Shown: positions 7,625 through 15,423 of the stretch, piece by piece | How the letters are laid out: the number at the start of each line of letters is the position of its first letter | Position numbering within the stretch: position 1 is the first letter of the stretch | Assembly (NCBI GenBank): GCA_958295845.1 | Contig: OY282376.1 | Coordinates: 1-64,000 of the forward strand | Length of the DNA stretch: 64,000 nt | Source: Caldilineaceae bacterium | Lineage (GTDB): Bacteria > Chloroflexota > Anaerolineae > Caldilineales > Caldilineaceae | Reading direction: 5' to 3' | Notes under the pieces: model-generated | What the model was told of the DNA's origin: nothing | Database searches by the model: none | What the model saw: the letters and a program-made list of their open reading frames with translations, nothing else | Made by a program: the position numbers and the translations under genes

Positions 7625-9277
7625 CTACGTTTGCGCGCGTCTGCGCGCCAGGGCGGCCAGCTGGCGGATCTCGGCGCTGCCCAGAAGATAGCTGGCAAGC
7701 GCATAGATGAGGACGCCAAGCCCGGCCCCGACGACGGCCGCGACCCAGCCGGCTGGAATCCCGAAGAGGGCGCCGGCGGGCAGAAGCTCGAGCCCGAGGA
7801 GGAGTGCGCCGGCCATGACAGCGGACGCCAGCAGCGAGCGAGCGCCGCTCGTCAGAAGTGGGCGTACGGGCAGGCCCGGCCCGGTTTCTGGCTGCCCTGA
7901 CTCTTGACTGTAGGCGCGCACTTTGCGGCCCAGCAGGATCAGCAGAACGAGCATCTCCAGCCCGGTGGCGATGCTGTTGGCCAGGGCGAGGCCGCCAAAA
8001 CTCAGGCGGCCAATCAGGGCCAGGCTGAGGAGGATGTTGAGCGCCATGGTGGCGACGCCGACGACCACCGGCGTGGCGGTGTCGTGGAGTGCGTAGAAGA
8101 CGCGCACCACGATTTCGACGACGGCATGGGCGACCAGCCCGAGGGCATAGAAGCGCAGTGCGTAGGCGACCGCCTGGGTGCTGGCAGCGTCGAATTGCCC
8201 GCGCTGGAAGAGAAGCTCGATCAACGGTTCGTCCAGCATAAAGAGCAGGAACGCAGCCGGTATCGACAGGAAGAGGATCAGCCGCAGCAGGCCGGTGAGC
8301 GTTTCCAGCAGCTGGGCGCGGTTGCCGGCGGCGACCTGCGCCGAGAAGGTGGGGAAGGCTACGGTCGCCACGGCCTGGGCAAAAATGCCTTGCGGGAGCA
8401 GCATCAGCAGCCAGGCATAGTTGAGGGCGCTGAGGCTGCCGTCCGGCAGGCCGCTGGCCAGGATCGTGTTGACGAGAAAGTTGAGCTGGACGAAGAGCAG
8501 GCCGAGCACGCGCGGCCCCATCAGCCGCGCCACCTCTCGCACCTGCGCATCGCCGGCCTGGAAGCTGAAACGGTAGCGCACCTTCTGCCGCAGAAGAGCC
8601 GGCAGCTGCACGATCAGATGCAGCACGGCGCCGGCGGCCACGCCGATCACGAGGCCGTGGATTCCAATTGCCGGTGCGAGCAGCCAGGCGCCGGCGATGA
8701 TGGCGCAGTTGTAGAGAACGGGCGCGACAGCCGGCAGCAGGAAATGCTGCACTGCGTTGAGCGCGCCCATGATCAGGCCGCTGGCGCCGAAGACGACCGT
8801 ACTCGCCAGCATCCAGCGCATCAGCGAGGCGGTCAGCTGTTGCTGTTCGACGGAAAAGCCCGGCGCGATGACCCTGGCGACGAGGGGTTCGGCAAACAGC
8901 ATCGCCAGCCCGCACAGGAGGACGAGGAACAGGGTCAACAGGTTCAGGACACGGCTGAACAGCAGCCACGCCTGCTGCTGGCTGTCCTCTGTCCAGGCGG
9001 CGGCGAAGGTGGGGATGAAGGCGCTGCCCAGTGCGCCGCCGGCCACGAGTTGAAAGAGCAGGTCGGGGATGCGAAAAGCAGCCAGGTAGGCGTCCAGGTC
9101 GGTTGCGGTGCCGAAGCGAGCGCCGATGATCATCTCGCGCAGCAGGCCCGTTCCGCGGCTGAGGATGAACAGCAGGATGACCAGCGTGGCGGCGCTGGCG
9201 ATCCCTTTGCTATCCAGCGCACGCACGCCTCCGTTGCCGTTCGGGCCGTCTGAACTGCGGCTGTCCGGTCTCGTCAT
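7625..9277 (-). CDS. murJ: Lipid II flippase MurJ (MviN family)
   Basis: 550 residues with about 14 hydrophobic helices. Family signatures are clear: SRGTGLLREMIIGARFG (residues about 40-56), DAYLAAFRIPDLLFQLVAGGALGSAFIPTF just after, and the later SALNYAWLLMLLPQGIFAQAV. It moves lipid II across the membrane for peptidoglycan synthesis. The N-terminal 25 residues are polar and vary in this family, so a later start is possible; the site before the ATG is weak. The region 7366-7624 upstream of the protease gene contains no gene. Confidence 0.95.
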   Translation of the reverse strand: MTRPDSRSSDGPNGNGGVRALDSKGIASAATLVILLFILSRGTGLLREMIIGARFGTATDLDAYLAAFRIPDLLFQLVAGGALGSAFIPTFAAAWTEDSQQQAWLLFSRVLNLLTLFLVLLCGLAMLFAEPLVARVIAPGFSVEQQQLTASLMRWMLASTVVFGASGLIMGALNAVQHFLLPAVAPVLYNCAIIAGAWLLAPAIGIHGLVIGVAAGAVLHLIVQLPALLRQKVRYRFSFQAGDAQVREVARLMGPRVLGLLFVQLNFLVNTILASGLPDGSLSALNYAWLLMLLPQGIFAQAVATVAFPTFSAQVAAGNRAQLLETLTGLLRLILFLSIPAAFLLFMLDEPLIELLFQRGQFDAASTQAVAYALRFYALGLVAHAVVEIVVRVFYALHDTATPVVVGVATMALNILLSLALIGRLSFGGLALANSIATGLEMLVLLILLGRKVRAYSQESGQPETGPGLPVRPLLTSGARSLLASAVMAGALLLGLELLPAGALFGIPAGWVAAVVGAGLGVLIYALASYLLGSAEIRQLAALARRRAQT

Positions 9278-9442
9278 AGCGGTGGATGATGTTGCTGGTG
9301 AACGGCTGCCGCTTTTTGCTTGGCAGGAACGGTTCTGTACAATATGTTTTCTTCCCAGTGCAGTTTTCAGCCGTCAGATTTCCGTTGACAAGCGAGTGCT
9401 CACGAAAGACTGTAAACCGAAAGTTTCCAAGGTAACAATTCC

Positions 9443-10204
9443 ATGGCCTCCGCGTATCTATCAGTGAACGCCTGGCGCGAGATCTTCGCGCGTGTTTTCG
9501 ATGACCCCGACCTGCAGTCCAATGTCAGCCCGGACTGGTTGATCAACCCCGCTACCCGCCGCCGTCTCAAGTTGGACTATCTGTGCCAGTCTGTCGGTGT
9601 CGCGGTGCGCTTTGCCGGCCTGACGGGCAAAGGGCGGCGCCGGCGCGGGGACTGGGAGCTTCTGGAAGAGGAGCAACGCGACCAGACACGCGATGAACTG
9701 TGCCGGTTGCACGGCTTTCAACTGGCTGTGATCGACCCGTTTGACGATCCGGTCAAACAGATGGACCGCTTTTTGACTGTGTTGAGCCGGGCCAGGCGTC
9801 TGACAGCGCTGGATGGTCGCAGCGGCCAGGAGAAAGGCGTCTCGATGGATGCGCTTGCCGCGGCCGTGCAAAGGGCCAATCAACTGCGTTTCACCCTTTC
9901 CAGGAGTCCGGAGCAGACGGTTGGCACGCTGGCGGAGGCCTGGCGGGACCGGGAAGCGAACATAGCCACGTCGTTGCAGGAGGCGGCGGCAGTGAAAGCG
10001 CCGCAGCCGACCCGGTCGCAACAGCGCAAGCTGGCGCAACTCGATTGCGGGCAGCGCATTGTCCACACACATTTCGGTGACGGCGTAATTACGGAAGTGA
10101 ACGGGGAGGGCGTGGATAAGCGGATCAAAATCCTCTTCGATGGCGACGAGGAGCGCACTTTTCTCGCTTCCCTTCTGGCTGACAAGCTGGAAGCGGTACC
10201 CTGA
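9443..10204 (+). CDS. Putative PD-(D/E)XK-like nuclease with C-terminal Tudor-like domain
   Basis: 253 residues, ATG preceded by AAGGT. The C-terminal 55 residues (GQRIVHTHFGDGVITEVNG, then IKILFDGDEERTFL) closely resemble the Tudor-like tail found at the end of UvrD/PcrA helicases, which binds RNA polymerase. The N-terminal half (LKLDYLCQSVGVAVRFAG, then EEEQRDQTRDELCRLHG and FQLAVIDPFDDP) looks like the core of small PD-(D/E)XK or Vsr-like nucleases, with an acidic residue in the first strand and a conserved RD-x-x-R helix. The nuclease call is inference; the tail is the firm part. The family as a whole is not one I recognise. Confidence 0.6.
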   Translation: MASAYLSVNAWREIFARVFDDPDLQSNVSPDWLINPATRRRLKLDYLCQSVGVAVRFAGLTGKGRRRRGDWELLEEEQRDQTRDELCRLHGFQLAVIDPFDDPVKQMDRFLTVLSRARRLTALDGRSGQEKGVSMDALAAAVQRANQLRFTLSRSPEQTVGTLAEAWRDREANIATSLQEAAAVKAPQPTRSQQRKLAQLDCGQRIVHTHFGDGVITEVNGEGVDKRIKILFDGDEERTFLASLLADKLEAVP

Positions 10205-10285
10205 AAGCAAGGCGTCACGCGCAGCACGCCTCACACTCGTTCCGCAAAGTTCGGACCCTTCGTCCCCCAGCGCCGCTTTGAACGG

Positions 10286-10320
10286 TACAAAAACACCCTT
10301 ACCGAAGGTGCAAGGGTGTT
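10286..10320 (-). terminator. Rho-independent terminator of the fmdB-like gene
   Basis: AACACCCTT (10292-10300) and AAGGGTGTT (10312-10320) form a perfect 9-bp stem with an 11-base loop. Read on the minus strand the stem is followed by a run of five T. It lies 89 bases after the stop of the minus-strand gene at 10409-10768. It is also 80 bases past the plus-strand gene ending at 10204 and may stop both. Confidence 0.75.
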
Positions 10321-10408
10321 GATCGACGGGAGCGCAGCCCATTGCGCTTCCACTCCGTTGTGCGCGTTATGCTTTCAGATGTGCGGCCGGTATCAAACCG
10401 GGCGCAAG

Positions 10409-10768
10409 CTAACTCTTTTCCTTTGTTGCGCTCTTTTCGCTCGTTGAACTGGTCTTCGATTCCGATTTGGTTTCGTTTTTGGACTCGCTCTTCGATTCGC
10501 TCTCAGTGGCTTTATCCGGCCCAGAGCCATTGCTTTCTGTCTTTTGCGCCGGTGTCTTCTCCGCCGCGGCCTTCTTCTTTTCGTCTTCTTTTTTGCTGTC
10601 GGTTATGTACCATCCACTGCCTTTGAAGTGAATGGCCGGCTGGCTGAGAAGCCGGGTGACTTCGACCGAGCTGCAGGCCGGGCAAGCGGGAAGAACGGTG
10701 CTGGAAAATGACACGATGCGTTCGTATTGATGACCGCACTCTTTGCAGGCAAGTTCATAAATAGGCAT
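10409..10768 (-). CDS. FmdB-family zinc-ribbon protein with charged C-terminal tail
   Basis: 119 residues. The N-terminus MPIYELACKECGHQYE is diagnostic for the FmdB regulatory-protein family, with paired CxxC knuckles (CKEC at 8-11, CPAC at 29-32) and the family end GSGWYITD. Family members are usually 60-110 residues and bind zinc; FmdB itself was described as a regulator of formamidase genes, but most homologues have no known role. From about residue 60 the protein becomes a low-complexity Lys/Glu/Ser/Thr tail with repeated ESKSESK-type units, probably disordered. Confidence 0.85.
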   Translation of the reverse strand: MPIYELACKECGHQYERIVSFSSTVLPACPACSSVEVTRLLSQPAIHFKGSGWYITDSKKEDEKKKAAAEKTPAQKTESNGSGPDKATESESKSESKNETKSESKTSSTSEKSATKEKS

Positions 10769-11048
10769 CGAACAGTCTCTTCCTTGTCGTGATTTTCTTT
10801 GTCAAATCCGCGGACACAACTATACTACTCGCAGTCCTCTCAGGTCCCGATCTGTTGCGTCCTGCACCGAAAAGGGCGCATTCGATAAGTATACCTTTTT
10901 ACAGAGTTGTTGTCGAATCCGAACAGAGAATTTGACTTAGGTTTGCAGCGGACTCCATCAGCCTCGGCCGGTCCAGATCGTGGATTCTTCAGAACCAGGC
11001 GTGACGCCTGGACACCGACCTTATCAAGGCTAAACCCACGCCCAGCCG

Positions 11049-11561
11049 ATGTCTTTCGACTTTGTTCAAGGCGCAATCGAAAACGGTTGTTACGAACCGG
11101 AGGGCGTCTACCTGACGGCGCCGTTTGAAGGCCGGCGGCGAGTTGTTCAGGCGTGGGGCGCCCGCCCGGAGTACTACCGGCGCTATGTCATCGGTGCTAA
11201 ACCGCTCCTCGGACACAATGGCGTCGACTTTGAAATGGTACCCAATGAGAGAATCATGGCGGTGGACAGCGGCATCATCACCACAATCGGCAATGACAAC
11301 GAACGGTATGGCCGCTGTGTTCGCATCGCCCACCCGTGGGGCGAGTCTCTCTACACGCGCTTTCAAACGTTCGTTGTCGACGCAGGGCAGCGTGTGGAAC
11401 GGGGTGAGCTGCTTGGGTACTATAGTCAACGACCCGAGCCAGGACAGCATTTTCATTTTGGCATCCGCTTTGTTCCCTATGTGATCGCTGATGGCTGGGG
11501 TGGTTATTCGAATCCATTGCCTCATTTTTCACCGGATTCCATTCAGCTTGATACTGGTTGA
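11049..11561 (+). CDS. M23 (LytM-like) peptidase-fold protein, possibly inactive
   Basis: 170 residues, no signal peptide. The LytM fold is visible: first zinc ligands H56 and D60 (HNGVDFE), strands AVDSGIITTIG and GRCVRIAHPWG, the hinge DAGQRVERGELLGYYS, and the second motif H134-x-H136 (HFHFGIR). The catalytic histidine usually found in a Y-x-H-L motif is absent: the matching segment reads LYTRF. M23 enzymes cut peptidoglycan cross-bridges outside the cell, but this protein lacks an export signal and a catalytic residue, so it may be a binding protein or have another role. The ribosome site before the ATG is poor. Confidence 0.7.
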   Translation: MSFDFVQGAIENGCYEPEGVYLTAPFEGRRRVVQAWGARPEYYRRYVIGAKPLLGHNGVDFEMVPNERIMAVDSGIITTIGNDNERYGRCVRIAHPWGESLYTRFQTFVVDAGQRVERGELLGYYSQRPEPGQHFHFGIRFVPYVIADGWGGYSNPLPHFSPDSIQLDTG

Positions 11562-11565
11562 CTCT

Positions 11566-11960
11566 TCCTTTTTTAAGAGAAATTGTTGTTCCTTTCTTTT
11601 TTAGATTAATTAGTATGACTTCGTAGGCACTGGGGACATGGGGATATGTGAAACCGGGAAACTATATGTGGAGGCCTAAGAGAACTGTGTCTGTATGTAG
11701 TGGTGGGCCGGCTCAAGGTGCGCAAATTCAGTGGGGATAATTCAGAGGGTGGCGCAGGATAGTTTTGGATGGGATGATCCGCCGAACAGATGCTCGACAC
11801 AAGATGTAGTAATTTCCCACAGGTTGTACCCAAGTGAGCATAACTCACAGGAAATGGGGATAAGGAGGAAGCAAGGTTATACGCAGAGCTTATCCACCTT
11901 TTTCCAAGTTATCCCCAGCTTTATCCCCAATTATCCCATATGTGGGTGGTTTATCGGGGA
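11566..11960. other. Candidate replication origin: AT-rich stretch plus DnaA-box-like cluster
   Basis: 475 bases without a gene. It starts with a strongly AT-rich segment (11566-11617) of the kind that unwinds at origins. It then holds four exact TTATCCCCA 9-mers, two on the minus strand (11732-11740, 11855-11863) and two on the plus strand (11909-11917, 11921-11929), with relatives TTATCCACC (11890), TTATCCCAT (11931) and TTATCGGGG (11951). Each of the first five is one mismatch from the DnaA box TTATCCACA. Most genes to the left run leftward, as expected at an origin. No dnaA or dnaN lies nearby, so an integrated replicon or a regulatory DnaA cluster are alternatives. Confidence 0.4.
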
Positions 11961-12036
11961 ATTACAAGGTTAATGAAAGAGCGGGGATGATGGAGTTGTC
12001 AAGGGGTGATGGGTTTGTGCGGGGCCGCCGGCTTTT

Positions 12037-12465
12037 TTATTGGTTGTTCTCTGGCAGGTATGCTTCGGTGCTGTAGCCCCATCTCCCGATACGTTCGCCG
12101 CGGACGTCGAGGGCTCCGATTCTGTAGATGTAGGTTGTTCCTGGCGCGACGTCTTCGTGGAGGTGATAGGTGGTTTCGGGTTGGGCTAGGTGTTTCCATT
12201 GCATATCCTCCCAGGGTTGAAAGTCGCTTTTTCGGCTTTTGTATTCTATTTTGTGGTTTGGAGCGTCTAGGTAATTGAGCCATGTAATTCTATGGACGTT
12301 GGTTTCGATTTTGGCGACTTCGATTGCAATGGGTGAGGTTACGGGGGTTGCGCTGGTGCGGGGTCGGAGTGTTGGAAGTGGGTTGGGCAGGGGGTCTGCC
12401 TTTTCTGTCATTAGACGGCCCGCGGTGACGATTGCGATGGCTAGGAGTGTTACCAGAAGTATCAT
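12037..12465 (-). CDS. Membrane-anchored fibronectin-III-like protein
   Basis: 142 residues. The N-terminus is a single hydrophobic helix (ILLVTLLAIAIVTAGRL), then a Pro/Thr-rich linker, then one fibronectin-III-like domain: ITWLNYLDAPNHKIEYKSR in the first strands and TTYIYRIGALDVRGERIGRW in the last, the usual Y-x-Y-R-V pattern. It would sit outside the cell held by one helix. No ribosome site is evident at this ATG, and the frame stays open for another 150 bases upstream without a start codon, so the true start is uncertain. Related domains occur at 13104, 15040 and 47813. Confidence 0.65.
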   Translation of the reverse strand: MILLVTLLAIAIVTAGRLMTEKADPLPNPLPTLRPRTSATPVTSPIAIEVAKIETNVHRITWLNYLDAPNHKIEYKSRKSDFQPWEDMQWKHLAQPETTYHLHEDVAPGTTYIYRIGALDVRGERIGRWGYSTEAYLPENNQ

Positions 12466-12804
12466 TGAGATAGTGGACCACAGGTTCTTTTGCGCGAGGG
12501 TGCGGTCGTCTGTGTATAAATGGTGGAAGATGTCTCGCTTCTTCGGTCGCTTGTGGTTTTGGAGGTGTATAGTAGTCTCCTGGGCGGTTCTGGCGCTGTC
12601 ACTAAATTTTCGTTGTCAGTCCAGGTACGTCCGTTCGCCGTCGTCGACCTCCGTCCAGAAGCGCGAATGATATTGGAAGGTGCAGCCTCTCCAGACTTCT
12701 TGCACAATGTTTGGGGGTTGCGAGGGGGGTGTCTAATCTGAGCTTACTGCATTTGGTTTAGGGGCGTCAAGTGCTTAATTGGCCGCGTGTTCTGGTCTGG
12801 GTGG
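12466..12804. other. Region without a supported gene
   Basis: The minus strand holds a 29-codon GTG frame at 12616-12705 (ending DDGERTYLD) with some protein-like character, in the same frame as the gene at 12037-12465 and separated from it only by one TGA. A stop mutation that split a longer gene is possible but cannot be shown. Nothing else is evident. Confidence 0.3.
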
Positions 12805-13010
12805 ACTGCTTTCTTTAATGGGGAGCTGCGAGTGTGTGGCCGCGCGTGGGTGTACATACGCGCGCGGTTGCGGTTTTGACGTTGAACTTCAAAGTCAAGG
12901 ACAAAGACAACACCTTTTTAGAATCTTTCACTAACCTGATAAATCCCGTTTATCGGGGAACGGGGTTGATTTGAATGAGTTAGCCGCGGGCGAGAGCCTG
13001 CGGCTTTTTA
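12805..13010 (+). ncRNA. Duplicated leader or small RNA element, copy A
   Basis: This non-coding stretch shares ordered blocks with 15815-15995: CTGCTTTCTTTAATGG, then a GC-palindromic ATACGCGCGC block, then a TTGAACTTCAA-type block, and a terminal GC-rich hairpin with a T-run. In both copies a plus-strand membrane-protein gene starts within 100 bases after the hairpin. It could be an independent small RNA with its own terminator or an attenuator leader. The two copies differ in spacing and length, so the blocks rather than the whole are conserved. Confidence 0.45.
12982..13010 (+). terminator. Intrinsic terminator or attenuator before the FN3-like gene
   Basis: AGCCGCGGGC (12982-12991) pairs over all ten positions, with one G-U, with GCCTGCGGCT (12996-13005), loop GAGA, followed by TTTTT. 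It ends copy A of the leader element, 94 bases before the ATG at 13104. Because a gene follows, attenuation is as likely as simple termination. Confidence 0.7.
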
Positions 13011-13103
13011 GTTGTTGTCCTTGTATTTGGTCGTTACGTTGTGGGGGTTGACTATTCCGGGCAGCCCCTTATTGGAATTTTGCTGTTGGGGTCGGAGGTA
13101 AAC

Positions 13104-13589
13104 ATGACTGTCAAAAGAGAGCGTCAACCCATCCTGAGCAAACCCGTCTGGCACAAGCGAATCAAGGGCAAGCGGTATATGTTCCTGGCTGCGGTCCTGC
13201 TCCTGCTGTTTCATCTTCTCGTCGGGTTTCCGCCGACCTCGGCCAAACAGCGTCCGGCCTATCTTAGCATCGACAAAGAGAACACCGCCACCAACGTTGT
13301 CACCTGGGTGGGTCGTGCGCCCGTCTACGAAGTGACCTCTATCAGGACGATCTACAGGCAGGGTGTTCAGAGTCCTTCCTCGCAGGACTTCTACGTTGTC
13401 TTTGAACCTCGCTTTGAAGAGACTGACATTCTCGAAGGTATGACGTACTCCTACCGGGTGCGAGGCATGGACAGGGGGCAAATTCCTATCAGTCCCTGGT
13501 CGCGTCTCGTCAGGCGCAGACTCGATATTATCGGCGAAAAGCCCAACGTTTTCGACGATCCGCCGACGCCTATCCGTCAGTATCGGTAG
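13104..13589 (+). CDS. Membrane-anchored fibronectin-III-like protein, cassette copy 1
   Basis: 161 residues. The ATG at 13104 has GGAGGT seven bases upstream, which decides the start. A basic cytoplasmic N-terminus (RERQPILSKPVWHKRIKGKR) precedes one membrane helix (YMFLAAVLLLLFHLLVGF). Outside is one FN3-like domain with ATNVVTWVGRAPVYEVTSI and EGMTYSYRVRGMDRGQIPIS. The last residues (DDPPTPIRQYR) overlap the convergent proline-rich gene by 20 bases. It is about 75 percent identical by eye to the protein at 47813-48289, which has the same neighbours. Function unknown. Confidence 0.8.
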   Translation: MTVKRERQPILSKPVWHKRIKGKRYMFLAAVLLLLFHLLVGFPPTSAKQRPAYLSIDKENTATNVVTWVGRAPVYEVTSIRTIYRQGVQSPSSQDFYVVFEPRFEETDILEGMTYSYRVRGMDRGQIPISPWSRLVRRRLDIIGEKPNVFDDPPTPIRQYR

Positions 13590-13857
13590 TTGGTACCGCC
13601 GTCGGCGGCAGCATTGGGTAGTGGGTTGGCGTAGCCATTGGGTGCGAGGCCGGCAGAGCCGGCCACGTCGGGGTCGGGTCGTACTCCAGGGGCTCAAAGA
13701 TGGGTAGCATCGCCGCGGCCAGGTTCGCTGTGAAGAAGAACGCGAACATCCACAGCACTACAGTTGACCATCGGCTGTGTTTTTTCAGGAACTTCTTGGG
13801 GGGATCTCGCTGGATCTTCTGGATTCCCAAGAGCCCGCGCATTAGCTTTCTTCTCAT
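13570..13857 (-). CDS. Membrane protein with proline-rich external tail, cassette copy 1
   Basis: 95 residues. A basic N-terminus ending KKFLKKHSRWS is followed by one membrane helix (VVLWMFAFFFTANLAAAM) and an external tail rich in Pro and Thr: EPLEYDPTPTWPALPASHP, then PTHYPMLPPT. The copy at 48279-48545 keeps the tail almost exactly (EPLEYDPTPTWPVLPPSHP), so the tail is under constraint although low in complexity. It lies 31 bases after the zinc-ribbon gene on the same strand and converges on the FN3-like gene. Such tails often span the cell wall or bind SH3-like domains; the role here is unknown. Confidence 0.75.
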   Translation of the reverse strand: MRRKLMRGLLGIQKIQRDPPKKFLKKHSRWSTVVLWMFAFFFTANLAAAMLPIFEPLEYDPTPTWPALPASHPMATPTHYPMLPPTAVPTTDTDG

Positions 13858-13888
13858 TCGTTGCTGTCCGCTTGTTGGGGGTGCTGCG

Positions 13889-14106
13889 CTACGCCAACAG
13901 CCTTTTCAGCATCGACGCCGCAGTTATCAGTAGAGTCAGTCCGCCAGTCCACAGCAGGAATCGTCCTATATCCGAAAGCAGTTTCTTGTCATGGTAGCCG
14001 GGGTCCATCGCCTGGCAGTCGGACACAGATTGCGATCTTCCAAGGGGTGGATGTATTCGTGCTGGAACTCCTTTTTGCAGTTGGGACAGCGCCGTTCAAA
14101 GGGCAT
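13889..14106 (-). pseudogene. Zinc-ribbon plus membrane-helix protein with one-base frameshift, cassette copy 1
   Basis: The ATG at 14106 overlaps the stop of the PrsW-like gene by 11 bases. It reads MPFERRCPNCKKEFQHEY, a CxxC knuckle, to about NLC at 14032, then the frame breaks. Adding one base restores a second knuckle (DCQAMDPGYHDKK) and a membrane helix (IGRFLLWTGGLTLLITAA). The segment is 218 bases, one short of the 219 in the copy at 48551-48769, which aligns across the break. This could be a real inactivating deletion, a sequencing error or programmed frameshifting; there is no obvious slippery heptamer. Confidence 0.65.
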
Positions 14107-15013
14107 TGGCCGCCCGTTTTTTGTAAACGTAGTAGACGTAGAATCCCAGCAGCAGAGCTGGGAGGACTGCCAGCATATCTTTCAGGATTGGAATGGTGAT
14201 TATCATAAGGTCGTAGGTCGTATTGCCGCCCAACAACGTGTCCAGCCATTGTAGGGGCGGGAAGTTACTGTAGACCGCTATCAGGAAATCTCTTGTGACC
14301 AGCGTCTGCGTTGAGACCTTCACGAGGTATGCCGTTGACATGCACAGAGCGGCCGCAGCCGCGGGCCATACCTTCCTCGCCTTGACGCTGTAGAAGACTG
14401 CCAGCGAAGTGCCTACGTTCATAATCATATCAGCGGCGTGCCAGTTCAAGACCCAGATGCCCACCTGGGGCCACCAACGGAAGTGCGTCAGAACCTCTTC
14501 GACGGTTGCGGCGAGGGTCTCCCTGCCGGGATTGAATAGGATTTCCAGCAGTGGTTGTGAAGGGTTGTTCGATGTCACGACTTCGAGTGATATGTGGCCC
14601 CTGACCAGGGCTCTTAGCGTCTGCCAGCGCAGATTTTCGAGGGCAATTATTCCGGCGTAGGTCAAGCCGAAGAACACCGCGTCCTGCCATCTGTTGATCT
14701 TGGTGAAGGGCAGGCTCATCACCAGCCACTTGATTCCCTCGCGCGCTGCCCCGTAAGACAGCCCTAGTATAATCCTGCTCAACTCCGGGAAGCCCACTGT
14801 CGGAAAGAAATCGAATTCGAGGGTCGTGTACTTCTGTAGTAAAAGCGAGAAGTGGGGGTCTAACAGATTGTAGATTGAGAAGACGCCGAGCGCAGCGAAG
14901 GCGCAGGCCCAGGCCGGTTTCGTCTTTATCTTCCAGAAAACAAGGGCGGCAATGGAGGGTGAAAGCGCGACCAGCATCTTTAGGGCGAGCAGGGGGATGT
15001 CGAAGACCGGCAT
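14096..15013 (-). CDS. PrsW/YhfC-like intramembrane protease candidate
   Basis: 305 residues from the ATG at 15013; a longer frame adds a non-hydrophobic leader overlapping the next gene. It has eight or nine hydrophobic helices. Three spaced motifs resemble the glutamic-type membrane proteases PrsW, YhfC and CAAX families: REGIKW (motif 1), GLTYAGIIALENL (motif 2, with the Glu-Asn pair) and WHAADMIMNVG (motif 3, histidine). The usual double Glu of motif 1 is a single Glu here. If active it would cut membrane proteins, and the single-helix proteins encoded beside it would be natural substrates. That link is inference from adjacency. Confidence 0.6.
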   Translation of the reverse strand: MPVFDIPLLALKMLVALSPSIAALVFWKIKTKPAWACAFAALGVFSIYNLLDPHFSLLLQKYTTLEFDFFPTVGFPELSRIILGLSYGAAREGIKWLVMSLPFTKINRWQDAVFFGLTYAGIIALENLRWQTLRALVRGHISLEVVTSNNPSQPLLEILFNPGRETLAATVEEVLTHFRWWPQVGIWVLNWHAADMIMNVGTSLAVFYSVKARKVWPAAAAALCMSTAYLVKVSTQTLVTRDFLIAVYSNFPPLQWLDTLLGGNTTYDLMIITIPILKDMLAVLPALLLGFYVYYVYKKRAANAL

Positions 15014-15039
15014 GGAGTTTAGCCTGGGTTGTCTGTTGA

Positions 15040-15423
15040 CTACTCTGGCACAGTGCGGCTTACGGTATGGGACCACGTCCCCAAGACCTGTAGCTGGCCG
15101 CTTAGGGGTAGGATCCTGTACTCGTATATCACACCGGGTCTTACATCTGTCTGCTCGAAAGTGTTGTGGGGGTGCATCTGGCGCAGTGTCAGCCACTCCG
15201 TCGGTTTGTCGCTCTTGCTGCCCTTGAATCTGGCCTGGATTTCATAGAATTCCGCCCCCTCGAATTCCGCCCAGGTCAGCACGTTCTTGGTGGGGTGGCT
15301 GTCGTCTATGAGAAGTTGGGACGGGCGCACGATCGTGAACTTGACGGGCGTGCGCCATTTGCAGGAAGCGAGCAGCAACATGACTGCTGCGAGCAGCAGG
15401 AAGATTTGGTAGGTTTTCATCAC
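15040..15423 (-). CDS. Fibronectin-III-like lipoprotein
   Basis: 127 residues. A clear lipoprotein signal peptide: MMKTYQIFLLLAAVMLLLASC, lipobox LASC with Cys21. The remaining 105 residues form one FN3-like domain: KNVLTWAEFEGAEFYEIQAR and later RPGVIYEYRILPLSGQLQVLG, ending WSHTVSRTVPE. It is the first gene of a minus-strand run (lipoprotein, PrsW-like, zinc ribbon, proline-rich) with 26 bases to the next gene. Its domain resembles those of the two anchored FN3 proteins in the region but is attached by lipid instead of a helix. Confidence 0.75.
   Translation of the reverse strand: MMKTYQIFLLLAAVMLLLASCKWRTPVKFTIVRPSQLLIDDSHPTKNVLTWAEFEGAEFYEIQARFKGSKSDKPTEWLTLRQMHPHNTFEQTDVRPGVIYEYRILPLSGQLQVLGTWSHTVSRTVPE

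Noticed and set aside
12616..12705. 29-codon GTG frame on the minus strand
   Set aside because: Too short, no ribosome site; noted only because it is in frame with the FN3-like gene downstream.
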